DNA of 64,000 nucleotides from Lederbergia citrea (GTDB taxonomy: Bacteria > Bacillota > Bacilli > Bacillales > Bacillaceae_C). The notes below the pieces were generated by a model that was given only the letters and a program-made list of their open reading frames with translations, ran no database searches and was not told the DNA's origin. Below, piece by piece: positions 1 through 7,647 of the stretch. Location: NCBI RefSeq assembly GCF_018343525.1, contig NZ_JAGYPH010000002.1, forward strand, positions 124,001 to 188,000. The letters run 5' to 3'. Position numbers and translations under genes: made by a program. How positions within the stretch are numbered: position 1 is the stretch's first letter; every line of letters starts with the position of its first letter.

Positions 1-283
1 AAATATTAGTAACTGGTATTCCCTCCTCTTTATCTCTTACTGCTTTTTGTAAAGATACCGCTGAATAAAGCCCGAATACTAAAACTGCAAAATAATAACC
101 TTTTTCGTTTAATTGCATCGTTGCGTTATACAAACCTATGAGATAAGCCGTAACACCTACTAATAGCGCTGCCCAAGAAGCCCCTTTGAAAGCTGGAGTT
201 GGTTCTCCCTCTTTCCTTACTGCTTTCAATTTTAAATCATTTTGTTTTCCTTTATCTAATAAAATCTCATTATCATTTGACAT
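1..283 (-). CDS. YiaA/YiaB-family small membrane protein (C-terminus off the left edge)
   Basis: The minus strand reads open from an ATG at 283 to the window edge, giving about 94 residues without a stop. A GGAGG ribosome binding site lies nine bases upstream of the ATG. The N-terminal 30 residues are charged. They are followed by two hydrophobic helices (about residues 32-50 and 58-75) containing [20 protein letters not shown] and a conserved GYYF turn. This arrangement matches the YiaAB two-helix domain of small inner-membrane proteins of unknown function. The family call comes from memory of the motif, and the 3' end is not visible. Confidence 0.75.
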   Translation of the reverse strand, partial: MSNDNEILLDKGKQNDLKLKAVRKEGEPTPAFKGASWAALLVGVTAYLIGLYNATMQLNEKGYYFAVLVFGLYSAVSLQKAVRDKEEGIPVTNI

Positions 284-541
284 TGAATGTTTCGCCTCCA
301 TTTTTTTATCTAATAAAAACGACACACTACATACACTTTATTGCCCCTATCTTAATCCATTATATAGAATTTTCTTACAAATAACAGAAAATTTTTCCTA
401 ATCTCCATTGGGGTTTCCGATCATTAGTATTCTAATAAGCTGGTTTATTAAGGGAAGTGGGCATGGGGATTTATTATAAGACCGAATTAATTTAGCTGTT
501 TAGCTATTATCTTATAATCTATTCCTTCCACCATATTTTAG

Positions 542-587
542 AAGGGCGTCCTTTCGTCGATATATCGGCAATAGGACGCTCTTTTTT
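542..587 (+). terminator. Hairpin terminator without an intact upstream gene
   Basis: AGGGCGTCCT (543-552) pairs with AGGACGCTCT (573-582), followed by a run of six T. The loop holds a smaller palindrome, CGATATATCG. No intact plus-strand gene ends just upstream, so it may be left over from a lost gene. A related hairpin occurs at 2793-2836. Confidence 0.6.
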
Positions 588-690
588 GCGTTTCAAAAAG
601 ATTTTTCTAAAACAAGGTGTCCAATTCTCGTCTTAATCGATATATGAAAGATGAAGCGGTTTATTTTCAGAAAAGAAAAGGAGATGAACA

Positions 691-858
691 ATGGCAAAGT
701 ATCGCGTGATTTACACTCAGTTTTGGGATGATCCGAAGGTGGTGGAAGAAATGACCCCGGAGGATAAGTATGTTTTTCTTTATTTGTTGACGAATAGCAA
801 TACGAGACAAATTGGCATCTACACGATCACGAAGAAGCAAATGCTCGATTTCCCGTGA
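691..858 (+). pseudogene. N-terminal fragment of a phage-type replication protein (DnaD-like)
   Basis: An ATG with a good AAAGGAG site seven bases upstream opens a 55-residue reading frame that stops at TGA 856-858. The sequence (MAKYRVIYTQFWDDPKVVEE, then a segment with YLLTNSNT and QIGIYTITKKQM) is what I recall as the start of phage replication-organiser or DnaD-domain proteins. Those proteins are usually several times longer. The homology ends where a dispersed repeat begins (861). It is probably a broken remnant of a prophage or integrated element. No other phage genes are nearby. Confidence 0.6.
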
Positions 859-860
859 CT

Positions 861-925
861 ACTATTTTTTCGATTCTAGGGGCAATGGACCCGCGCTCAA
901 TTTATCCTGAACAACTATTTTTTCC
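861..925. repeat. Dispersed 51-54 bp repeat, locus 1
   Basis: One unit of about 54 bp (861-914) plus the start of a second (CTATTTTTTC recurs at 915). The core GGGGCAATGGACCCGCGCTC recurs in related form at 23043-23172 and, in inverted orientation, at 55831-56008. The repeat directly abuts the broken end of the phage-type fragment. Confidence 0.6.
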
Positions 926-952
926 ATATTTTTATCATTCTTAAAAAATATA

Positions 953-981
953 TTGTATTAATATACATAAAGAGTTATAAT
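953..981 (+). promoter_or_regulatory. Sigma-A-type promoter of the COG2403 GTPase gene
   Basis: TTGTAT at 953-958, a 17-base spacer, and a consensus TATAAT at 976-981. It lies 45 bases upstream of the ATG at 1027. Confidence 0.7.
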
Positions 982-1026
982 TATAATAACAGAAATAATT
1001 CATTCGTAATTATAGGGGAGATTACC

Positions 1027-2367
1027 ATGGAAAGAAAAAATATTATTATAATCGGTGCGGCAGGAAGAGATTTTCACAACTTTAATACATATTATCGCGG
1101 TAATGAAGCATATAATGTTGTTGCTTTTACAGCAGCACAGATTCCAGATATTGATGGACGTAAATATCCAAGTGAATTAGCGGGCGAACTATATCCAGAA
1201 GGGATTCCTATTTATTCACAAGATCAATTACCAGAGTTGATTAAAGAGTTACAAGTGGATGAATGTGTTTTTGCGTATAGTGATGTTAGTTACGAAGCTG
1301 TGATGGGTGTGGGTGCGATCGTGAATGCAGCGGGTGCTAACTTCACATTGCTAGGTCCAAAGAGCACGATGTTAAAAAGTAATAAGCCGGTCATTTCTGT
1401 TTGCGCAGTAAGAACTGGAACTGGAAAAAGCCAAACATCAAGAAAAATTATTGAAACGCTGCTTGAGCATGATTTAAAGGTTGTTGCAGTGAGACATCCA
1501 ATGCCTTATGGCGACTTAAACGCACAGCGTGTTCAGCGCTTTGCGACAGTGGACGATTTAAAGAAACATCATTGTACAATTGAGGAAATGGAAGAATATG
1601 AGCCACATGTGGCACGTGGAAATATTATATATGCTGGCGTTGATTATGCGGATATTTTGGCAGCCGCTGAAAATGATCCGGATGGCTGTGACGTAATTTT
1701 ATGGGACGGGGGAAATAATGATTTCTCTTTCTTCGAGCCTGACTTAGCTGTTACTGTCTTGGATCCGCATCGCCCAGGTCATGAGCTGAAATACTACCCT
1801 GGCGAAGTATGCCTAAGAACAACTGATGTCGCCATCATTAACAAAGTGGATAGCGCAGCAGAGGAAGCTGTTCAAACCGTAGAAAATAATATAAAATTCG
1901 CAAATCCAAACAGCAAAATTATTAAAGCTGAATCAAAGATTACCGTCGATCAGCCGGAAAGTATAGTTGGAAAACGCGTGTTAGTTGTTGAAGATGGTCC
2001 GACGTTGACACATGGAGAGATGAAACTTGGCGCGGGTATCGTTGCGGCTGAACGTTTGGGTGCGAAGGAAATCATCGACGCACGTCCATTTGCGGTAGGT
2101 ACATTAAAAGAAACCTTTAACAAATACCAACATATTGGAAACGTCCTTCCGGCGATGGGTTACGGCGAACAGCAATTGAAAGATCTTGAAGAAACAATTA
2201 ATAATGCCGACTGTGATGCAGTGATCATTGGTACACCAATCGATTTAACGCGCGTCATTTCGATTAATAAACCGTGTACACGTGTACACTATGATTTAGA
2301 TGAAATTGGTGATTCGAATTTAAGCAATATATTAAAAGATTTTATTAAAGAGCATAAGCTAGTGTGA
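1027..2367 (+). CDS. Cyclic 2,3-diphosphoglycerate synthetase-like P-loop GTPase (COG2403)
   Basis: This 446-residue cytosolic protein begins with a Rossmann-like segment (KNIIIIGAAGRDFHNFNTYY) and carries a P-loop GTGKSQ at residues 131-136. A WDGGNND motif and an NKVD element typical of G-proteins follow. These match the COG2403 family, whose archaeal member makes cyclic 2,3-diphosphoglycerate. Mesophilic bacilli are not known to accumulate that solute, so the substrate here is uncertain. The start has a GGGGAG site and a good promoter upstream. The gene stands alone and ends in a hairpin at 2386-2419. A decayed copy of its last 79 codons lies at 4303-4538. Confidence 0.8.
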   Translation: MERKNIIIIGAAGRDFHNFNTYYRGNEAYNVVAFTAAQIPDIDGRKYPSELAGELYPEGIPIYSQDQLPELIKELQVDECVFAYSDVSYEAVMGVGAIVNAAGANFTLLGPKSTMLKSNKPVISVCAVRTGTGKSQTSRKIIETLLEHDLKVVAVRHPMPYGDLNAQRVQRFATVDDLKKHHCTIEEMEEYEPHVARGNIIYAGVDYADILAAAENDPDGCDVILWDGGNNDFSFFEPDLAVTVLDPHRPGHELKYYPGEVCLRTTDVAIINKVDSAAEEAVQTVENNIKFANPNSKIIKAESKITVDQPESIVGKRVLVVEDGPTLTHGEMKLGAGIVAAERLGAKEIIDARPFAVGTLKETFNKYQHIGNVLPAMGYGEQQLKDLEETINNADCDAVIIGTPIDLTRVISINKPCTRVHYDLDEIGDSNLSNILKDFIKEHKLV

Positions 2368-2385
2368 TGCTCAAATAATTAGAAA

Positions 2386-2419
2386 GAGACTAGCGACGTA
2401 TTAGTTGCTAGTCTTTTTC
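2386..2419 (+). terminator. Terminator of the COG2403 GTPase gene
   Basis: GACTAGC (2388-2394) pairs with GCTAGTC (2407-2413), followed by TTTTT. The same stem recurs, with an enlarged loop, after the duplicated 3' end at 4558-4632. Confidence 0.85.
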
Positions 2420-2919
2420 TATGTCGGTGTCGAAGAAAGTTAGCATTGATCTATTTTATTTTGTAAAACAAGTGAAGATTTAAAGGAAAAATGATGGTTG
2501 TTCACCAACCTGCGCCGTTTTTTCTGCCTGTTATTAATATAAAGTTACCTTACATGGAAAAAATTACTAATGTTAAGCCTAGTAAATGCACATTGTTTTC
2601 TTTTAAAGCGTTCATGAGTACAGTAATCGGTGAAAATATGAAAAGATGGGAATCATGAAGTGTTCATGAGTTCAGGGCTAGATGATGAATTGGTAACCAA
2701 GTCTTCATAGGGTGTTTAGGGACTTTTTAGAAATCGATTTGCAAAGAAACTTTTAAAATTAGTGTTATTTATCTCCAAAAAGAGATACAAAAGCGCGTCC
2801 TTGCCGTCGGTTATTCGACATAATGACGCCTTTTTTATTTATTTTAAAGTTGAATAATAGCTTCTACATTTTAAGCAAATCTACCACATTGGTTGAACCA
2901 GAGAAAAGTCGAATATAAT
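2420..2919. other. 500-bp stretch without a recognised gene
   Basis: The only sizeable reading frame is a 55-codon one at 2491-2658 (plus) with a plausible AAAGG site, but its product resembles nothing I know and coding support is weak. A branched hairpin with six T (2793-2836, outer stem GCGTC/GACGC, inner stem GTCG/CGAC) resembles the one at 542-587 and could act as a terminator. Confidence 0.4.
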
Positions 2920-3531
2920 TTATTTTTGTAGATTTTTCTTCATAAGAGATGCTACTTGTATATTATCTTGTTGAGAAGTGTCTTCTAGATGATTAATAAT
3001 TAATTCCTGTCGTTCCACAGGGTGATTTTGGCTTAATTTAGCTTTAGCTTCAATTTTAGTGATTTTTATTCTGAACGCTACAATTCCTTTACTCATTCCC
3101 TCGATAAAACTGGGATCAACATCATTTATATTGTATGGACTATCAGGGCGTTCATATTTATTTACCAAGTCATTTAAATTATCGAATATTACTTCTCTAT
3201 CTTCGACAATCTCCATTTTTCCATATAAATGGATAGACACGTAATTCCAAGTAGGTACTGCTTTAGTTGTTTCGTACCAAGAAGGTGAAATATAACAGTG
3301 GGGACCTTGGAAAACTGCAAGGACTTGTTGGTTTTCAGCATCCTTCCATTGTTCGTTCGAACGTGCAAGATGACCATATAAAGAGTTTTCGGATTTATTT
3401 AACATCAGTGGCAGATGAGTAGCATAGGGTTCTCCTTTATGCTTAGAAAATAAGGTTGCAAAGCCATATTTTTCGATAAAATCATAAATTACTTCTTCAT
3501 CATCAATTTTAAATTGTTTAGGTATATACAT
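2920..3531 (-). CDS. paiB: PaiB-type FMN-binding regulator
   Basis: The 203-residue protein starts MYIPKQFKIDDEEVIYDFIE and contains the flavin-fold segments PYATHLPLML and AVFQGPHCYISPSWY, followed by VPTWNYVSIHLYG. These are characteristic of PaiB, a split-barrel FMN-binding protein. In B. subtilis the paiAB operon represses sporulation and degradative enzyme genes. Length is normal for the family. It lies 13 bases downstream of paiA on the same strand, the B. subtilis order, so the two are very probably co-transcribed. A negative-regulator role is inferred from the family; this protein has no obvious DNA-binding helix-turn-helix. Confidence 0.88.
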   Translation of the reverse strand: MYIPKQFKIDDEEVIYDFIEKYGFATLFSKHKGEPYATHLPLMLNKSENSLYGHLARSNEQWKDAENQQVLAVFQGPHCYISPSWYETTKAVPTWNYVSIHLYGKMEIVEDREVIFDNLNDLVNKYERPDSPYNINDVDPSFIEGMSKGIVAFRIKITKIEAKAKLSQNHPVERQELIINHLEDTSQQDNIQVASLMKKNLQK

Positions 3532-3544
3532 AATAATCCCCCTT

Positions 3545-4066
<522 letters not shown>

Positions 4067-4083
4067 TTAAATATGTCGCTCCT

Positions 4084-4296
4084 TTATATAATCAATAATT
4101 TCTCCTGTTTCCTTTTTTTTGCAAATTCCCAGTCCTATTCTATATTTGTGCTTACTCTTTGAAGCAGATTGTAAATGATTTCTGCTTCTGTTTGGGAAAA
4201 TCCTTCTAATGCAACGATATTGGAATAATCATTTTCCCCTTTCTCTGTAGGAAAGGGCTTTCTGATAGCACAATTTGCTGTTGTTCGATGAATCAT
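4084..4296 (-). pseudogene. C-terminal remnant of a MarR-family regulator
   Basis: The minus strand from 4296 encodes about 53 residues, including RKPFPTEKG and ALEGFSQTEAEIIYNLLQRV. These look like the C-terminal dimerisation helices of MarR regulators. A TAG (4135-4137) interrupts the frame. Reading through it gives DWEFAKKRKQE, which resembles the tail of the same family, so the stop is probably a mutation. The DNA-binding half is missing because homology stops at the junction with the duplicated GTPase 3' end (4303). It precedes paiA on the same strand. Confidence 0.5.
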
Positions 4297-4302
4297 TGTC
4301 TA

Positions 4303-4538
4303 ACATATTGGAAACGTCCTACCAGCGATGGGATACGGCGAACAGCAACTGAAAGATCTTGAAGAAAGGATTAATAATGCTGACTGTGATGCTGTAATCA
4401 TTGGTACACCAATCGACTTAACAGGCGTCATTTCAATCAATAAACCGTGCACACGTGTACACTATGATTTAGATGAAATTAGTGCCCGAATTTAAGCGAT
4501 ATTTTAAAAGATTTTATTGAAGAGCATAAGCTTGTATG
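4303..4538 (+). pseudogene. Truncated, frameshifted copy of the COG2403 GTPase 3' end
   Basis: Bases 4303-4538 match the 3' end of the intact gene (from about 2130 to its stop) with scattered third-position changes, and the similarity continues into the terminator. One base is missing in the stretch encoding DEIGDSN, so the frame is broken before the final 18 codons. The first 368 codons are absent. This is a relic of a tandem duplication. The two minus-strand genes paiA and paiB now lie between the copies. Confidence 0.9.
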
Positions 4539-4557
4539 ATAATAAAATAATGAGAAA

Positions 4558-4632
4558 AGGACTAGCAATAGTGATGTCTCCCCAAAAGTTAGAATTGGTC
4601 TTTTGGGATGCACATCATTGCTAGTCTTTTTA
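4558..4632 (+). terminator. Duplicated terminator with a palindromic insertion in its loop
   Basis: GACTAGCAA (4560-4568) pairs with TTGCTAGTC (4618-4626), then TTTTT. This is the same stem as at 2386-2419. The loop holds about 48 extra bases (4570-4617) forming an imperfect palindrome: GTGATGT and CCAAAAG on the left mirror CTTTTGG and ACATCA on the right. Confidence 0.75.
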
Positions 4633-4713
4633 AATATAATAGGGAGAAAAATAGTGTGAATTGCGGACGGGCAATACCATCAACTTTTGGGATTTTTTAA
4701 ATCAGTTTTAAAA

Positions 4714-5118
4714 TTAATTATCGCTCTCGCCCTTTTCATAGTACTTTTCAAAAATAATCGCAAGATCGGTATCCGCTTCAAATACTTTATCATCAACAAT
4801 ATTTGTAGTCATGACAAAATCAGGGTTTATAGAGTTTGTTTCATGGAATCCTACTCCGAATAACATTCCGTTAAGTTCCCTTGTGTCTATATTAGTAATT
4901 GTAAAAGTAACATGACTAAGCTCTTCTAAGAAGTCTGCAATATCATCTTTATTGGTTAATTTTCTATTATAACCTGTTGAACCGTCTAAAATAGTAATCA
5001 TTTCAACTTTGCTTAGATCACCATCGTACAATTCATTAAATGTTAACGTTTTTTCTGAGCAACCCGATGAAAATAATAACAACACGATAAATGGATACAG
5101 AAATTTTGGGATATTCAT
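4714..5118 (-). CDS. Putative lipoprotein of unknown function
   Basis: The 134-residue product has a short hydrophobic leader ending in a lipobox (LLFSSGC), so it is probably lipid-anchored on the outer face of the membrane with cysteine 20 as the acylated residue. The mature part is acidic and mixed alpha/beta in character (MITILDGSTGYNRKLTNKDD). I recognise no family. It follows the C39-like peptidase gene by 32 bases on the same strand and is likely co-transcribed. It may assist or restrain that enzyme, but this rests on position only. Confidence 0.7.
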   Translation of the reverse strand: MNIPKFLYPFIVLLLFSSGCSEKTLTFNELYDGDLSKVEMITILDGSTGYNRKLTNKDDIADFLEELSHVTFTITNIDTRELNGMLFGVGFHETNSINPDFVMTTNIVDDKVFEADTDLAIIFEKYYEKGESDN

Positions 5119-5150
5119 TCAGTTAATTCTCCTATGCTTATAATCAAACA

Positions 5151-6278
5151 TTAATTGGCAATTTCCCAGATATCTGTGACAGGTTCCTTTTCCCACTTTA
5201 GCCATACCATTTTACCGGTTCTATCCCAGTTGTCGTGTACGATAAATTGTTGATACCATCGGAGGGCTGAGGTGTCATAATACCTTTCAAAACCTACTAA
5301 TGTTACCATATGACCCCCCTTAGCTTTAGGGTCAATTGTTTTATAATTATCTAATCTTAATAGAGAAGGGTGATTCCTTTTTGTAATATTTCTAACATCT
5401 GTAAAAGAAGGAAATATATCACGACTTACTGTAAAATTTGTTTGGCCGCGTTCTTTTAAATAAGCTCTAAAACCAGGCGTAACATCAGAACTAGTAACAC
5501 CAGTTTTATTATTATGTTTCATCAAAACACCAAATCTATTAGCTGCTGTTTTCCAATTGTTTGAAGGAACCATATTAGGATAACCCTTAGCATCCCAATA
5601 CATTGCTATATTAGCAGATGCTGTAGGGACACAATCCTCTTCCATTGAAGTATTATCATTTTGTTGATAATCAGGTACCCCAGAGATGTATTTATATTCA
5701 TAGTTTGTAATAGCCATAGGTGTAATTTCATCTATTGTATCATCATTCTGTTCAGGGGTTACAGAGGACATCTCACTAATTAATTCATCTTTGCTAAACT
5801 CTTGTTCTGTCTGTAAATCAGATACATAGCCGTTTTCCAAATCTAACGCATATGAAAGTGGTCCCGTATAATAATAATCTTTGTTTTCATCTGTAATTGG
5901 CTCTACATCACCTAAACCAAATTCAATAACTTCGTAGCTATTGTTACCATCGACTACAGAGTAGCCCAGTGTTTCATTTTGATCGCTGATTACTGAAACA
6001 TAGTATTTATTGCTATTCTCGATATCGTTATTTAGTTCAATGATTTTTCCTATCTTGTAGTTTTCTAACTTAGAAAAGCCATTTTCGATTTTTAAATTTA
6101 CATAATTTTCAACACTCTCTGTGACTAATGCTTCCCATTCATTTAAAGCGCTATCTCTAATTAAAGCTTCCCAATCACGGTCCGGGTTAATGGGTTTGGC
6201 GGTTGCAAGAGCAGGCGATGAAATACCTAGGGTCAAGATTGAAACTAGTAAAATTGATTTTAACGATTTCATTTTCAT
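5151..6278 (-). CDS. Secreted C39-like (papain-fold) cysteine peptidase
   Basis: The 375-residue protein has a clear signal peptide (basic start, hydrophobic core to about residue 20, cleavage likely after ALA at 24-26). Residues 30-190 form an acidic propeptide-like region. The C-terminal domain carries papain-fold catalytic elements: cysteine 216 in EDCVPTASANIAMYWDAKG, histidine 323 in GGHMVTLVGF, and a HDNWDRTG segment (348-355) supplying the Asp/Asn. This fits the Peptidase_C39_2-like family. A long pro-region suggests export as a zymogen. The substrate is unknown. A GGGGG site precedes the ATG, and a lipoprotein gene follows 32 bases later. Confidence 0.75.
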   Translation of the reverse strand: MKMKSLKSILLVSILTLGISSPALATAKPINPDRDWEALIRDSALNEWEALVTESVENYVNLKIENGFSKLENYKIGKIIELNNDIENSNKYYVSVISDQNETLGYSVVDGNNSYEVIEFGLGDVEPITDENKDYYYTGPLSYALDLENGYVSDLQTEQEFSKDELISEMSSVTPEQNDDTIDEITPMAITNYEYKYISGVPDYQQNDNTSMEEDCVPTASANIAMYWDAKGYPNMVPSNNWKTAANRFGVLMKHNNKTGVTSSDVTPGFRAYLKERGQTNFTVSRDIFPSFTDVRNITKRNHPSLLRLDNYKTIDPKAKGGHMVTLVGFERYYDTSALRWYQQFIVHDNWDRTGKMVWLKWEKEPVTDIWEIAN

Positions 6279-6522
6279 TGATTAGCCCCCTTTTTTCATT
6301 ATTAATACTTTTCTGGATAAATATACCACCAATATTCCTATTATGGATATAATATCTCTCGACAAATATTTCTTATCTCAACCAATTCATATTTGCTTTT
6401 TAATCCTAGCCAAATGCTTCCTTGTATAATAGTAGTAGGGATTCTTTCTCTGGTCGGTTACTTACTCAATTTGATTTTTTGTGAGGTTTTATTTTACGTC
6501 TCAAAAGTCCTGTGGATTCAAT

Positions 6523-6557
6523 CACCAAAGTAAAAATCGTTGTCTTTGGTGCTTTTT
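6523..6557 (+). terminator. Hairpin with T-run before the sugar-sensor operon
   Basis: CACCAAAG (6523-6530) pairs with CTTTGGTG (6544-6551), followed by CTTTTT. No plus-strand gene precedes it, so it may protect the sensor operon from stray transcription or be a relic. The remainder of the 6279-6651 gap shows no gene I can support. Confidence 0.5.
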
Positions 6558-6573
6558 CGGTTGCCCAGTCTCT

Positions 6574-6592
6574 GTTTATACTAGATATAAAC
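6574..6592. promoter_or_regulatory. Palindromic operator candidate upstream of the sensor operon
   Basis: GTTTATA (6574-6580) and TATAAAC (6586-6592) form a perfect inverted repeat with spacer CTAGA, 60 bases before the GTG start of the sugar-binding sensor. It could be a binding site for an operon regulator; nothing identifies which. Confidence 0.35.
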
Positions 6593-6651
6593 TTAGAAAA
6601 ATACATTCCTTGATTTATGCTAAAATGAATATAAAGTTGTAGGAGGAAAGG

Positions 6652-7647
6652 GTGATACATCTCTTGCGTAAATTAGCTATCATTCTACTTAGTTTCGTTT
6701 GTGTCGTCCTTTTTTATTATACGATCGTATCTTGGAGTAAGGTGTTTAAATCTGATTGGGAGCTCCCGCGCGCAGCAGAACAAGTGAATACGAAACATCG
6801 TCTTGTGTTGATTACACAGGAGCTAGAGACACCTTTTTGGGACAAGGTAGCAAAAGCTGCCATGGAACAGGCAAAGAAGGAATCTGCTAGTCTTGAAGTT
6901 TGGGGAAGCTATGGTAACAACAAAGAGGACTTTTTAAAGAAAATTGAAATCGCTATCTATTCACAAGTGGATGGAATTATCGTCCAGGGATTAGACACCG
7001 ATGAATTTAAAACCCTTACAAATATAAAAGCTACTTCTTACGGGATACCGATTATTACGGTAGCAAACGATGTTCCTATGGGGAATAGTCTTAGGAAGTC
7101 GTATGTTGGTTCAGATCAATACTTAGCTGGAAAGATGATAGCTGAACAGCTAATCGCTGATATGGGGGCTTCTCCTGAAGGAGAAGTAGCAATCATGATT
7201 GACAAACAATATCAATATTTTCAAAAACAGCGATTGGAAGGAATTAAAGATGTATTAACAAAATATCCAAATATCCAAATGATTGATATAGAGATGCAAG
7301 ATGCGAGGGAACAAGTCATTGCCACAACGAAAGACGTATTAAATCGGCATCCGAATATCGATGCTTTTATTACCGTTAATGCAGATATACTAGCGGCTAT
7401 GGTCCAAGAGATTGAAAGTAGATCGAAAATTGAGCGTTATTATATTTATTCATTTGATGATGATTATGAATCAATATCATTACTTAATCAGGGGAAGATT
7501 GATGGCATCATTGAGCAGTCTCCAGAAGAGATGGGAACGATGAGTGTGAAATTGCTTTTAAAATGGCTTAATAATGAGAAAGTGACACTTGATTTAAATG
7601 GATATCGAACTGATATTCGAGTTGTAAAGGCGTCGGATGTAAAATGA
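6652..7647 (+). CDS. Membrane-anchored periplasmic-binding-protein-like sugar sensor (XylFII-like)
   Basis: This 331-residue protein starts at a GTG with an AGGAGGAAAG site eight bases upstream. One N-terminal transmembrane helix (residues 8-26) is followed by a complete type-I sugar-binding fold (RbsB/LacI-like): LVLITQELETPFWDKVAKAA, then VDGIIVQGLD, IPIITVANDVP and IDAFITVNAD. There is no lipobox, so it is anchored by an uncleaved helix. It overlaps the kinase gene by four bases (ATGA). In clostridia the equivalent XylFII protein binds sugar outside the cell and switches a LytS kinase. I infer that role here; the actual sugar is unknown. Confidence 0.78.
   Translation: MIHLLRKLAIILLSFVCVVLFYYTIVSWSKVFKSDWELPRAAEQVNTKHRLVLITQELETPFWDKVAKAAMEQAKKESASLEVWGSYGNNKEDFLKKIEIAIYSQVDGIIVQGLDTDEFKTLTNIKATSYGIPIITVANDVPMGNSLRKSYVGSDQYLAGKMIAEQLIADMGASPEGEVAIMIDKQYQYFQKQRLEGIKDVLTKYPNIQMIDIEMQDAREQVIATTKDVLNRHPNIDAFITVNADILAAMVQEIESRSKIERYYIYSFDDDYESISLLNQGKIDGIIEQSPEEMGTMSVKLLLKWLNNEKVTLDLNGYRTDIRVVKASDVK

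Noticed and set aside
2491..2658. 55-codon plus-strand reading frame with a possible AAAGG ribosome site
   Set aside because: The product resembles no family I know, contains no clear structural pattern and lies in decayed intergenic DNA; chance is the simpler explanation.
6466..6660. 64-codon minus-strand reading frame before the sensor operon
   Set aside because: It overlaps the sensor promoter, palindrome and terminator hairpin and lacks a ribosome site or recognisable motif.
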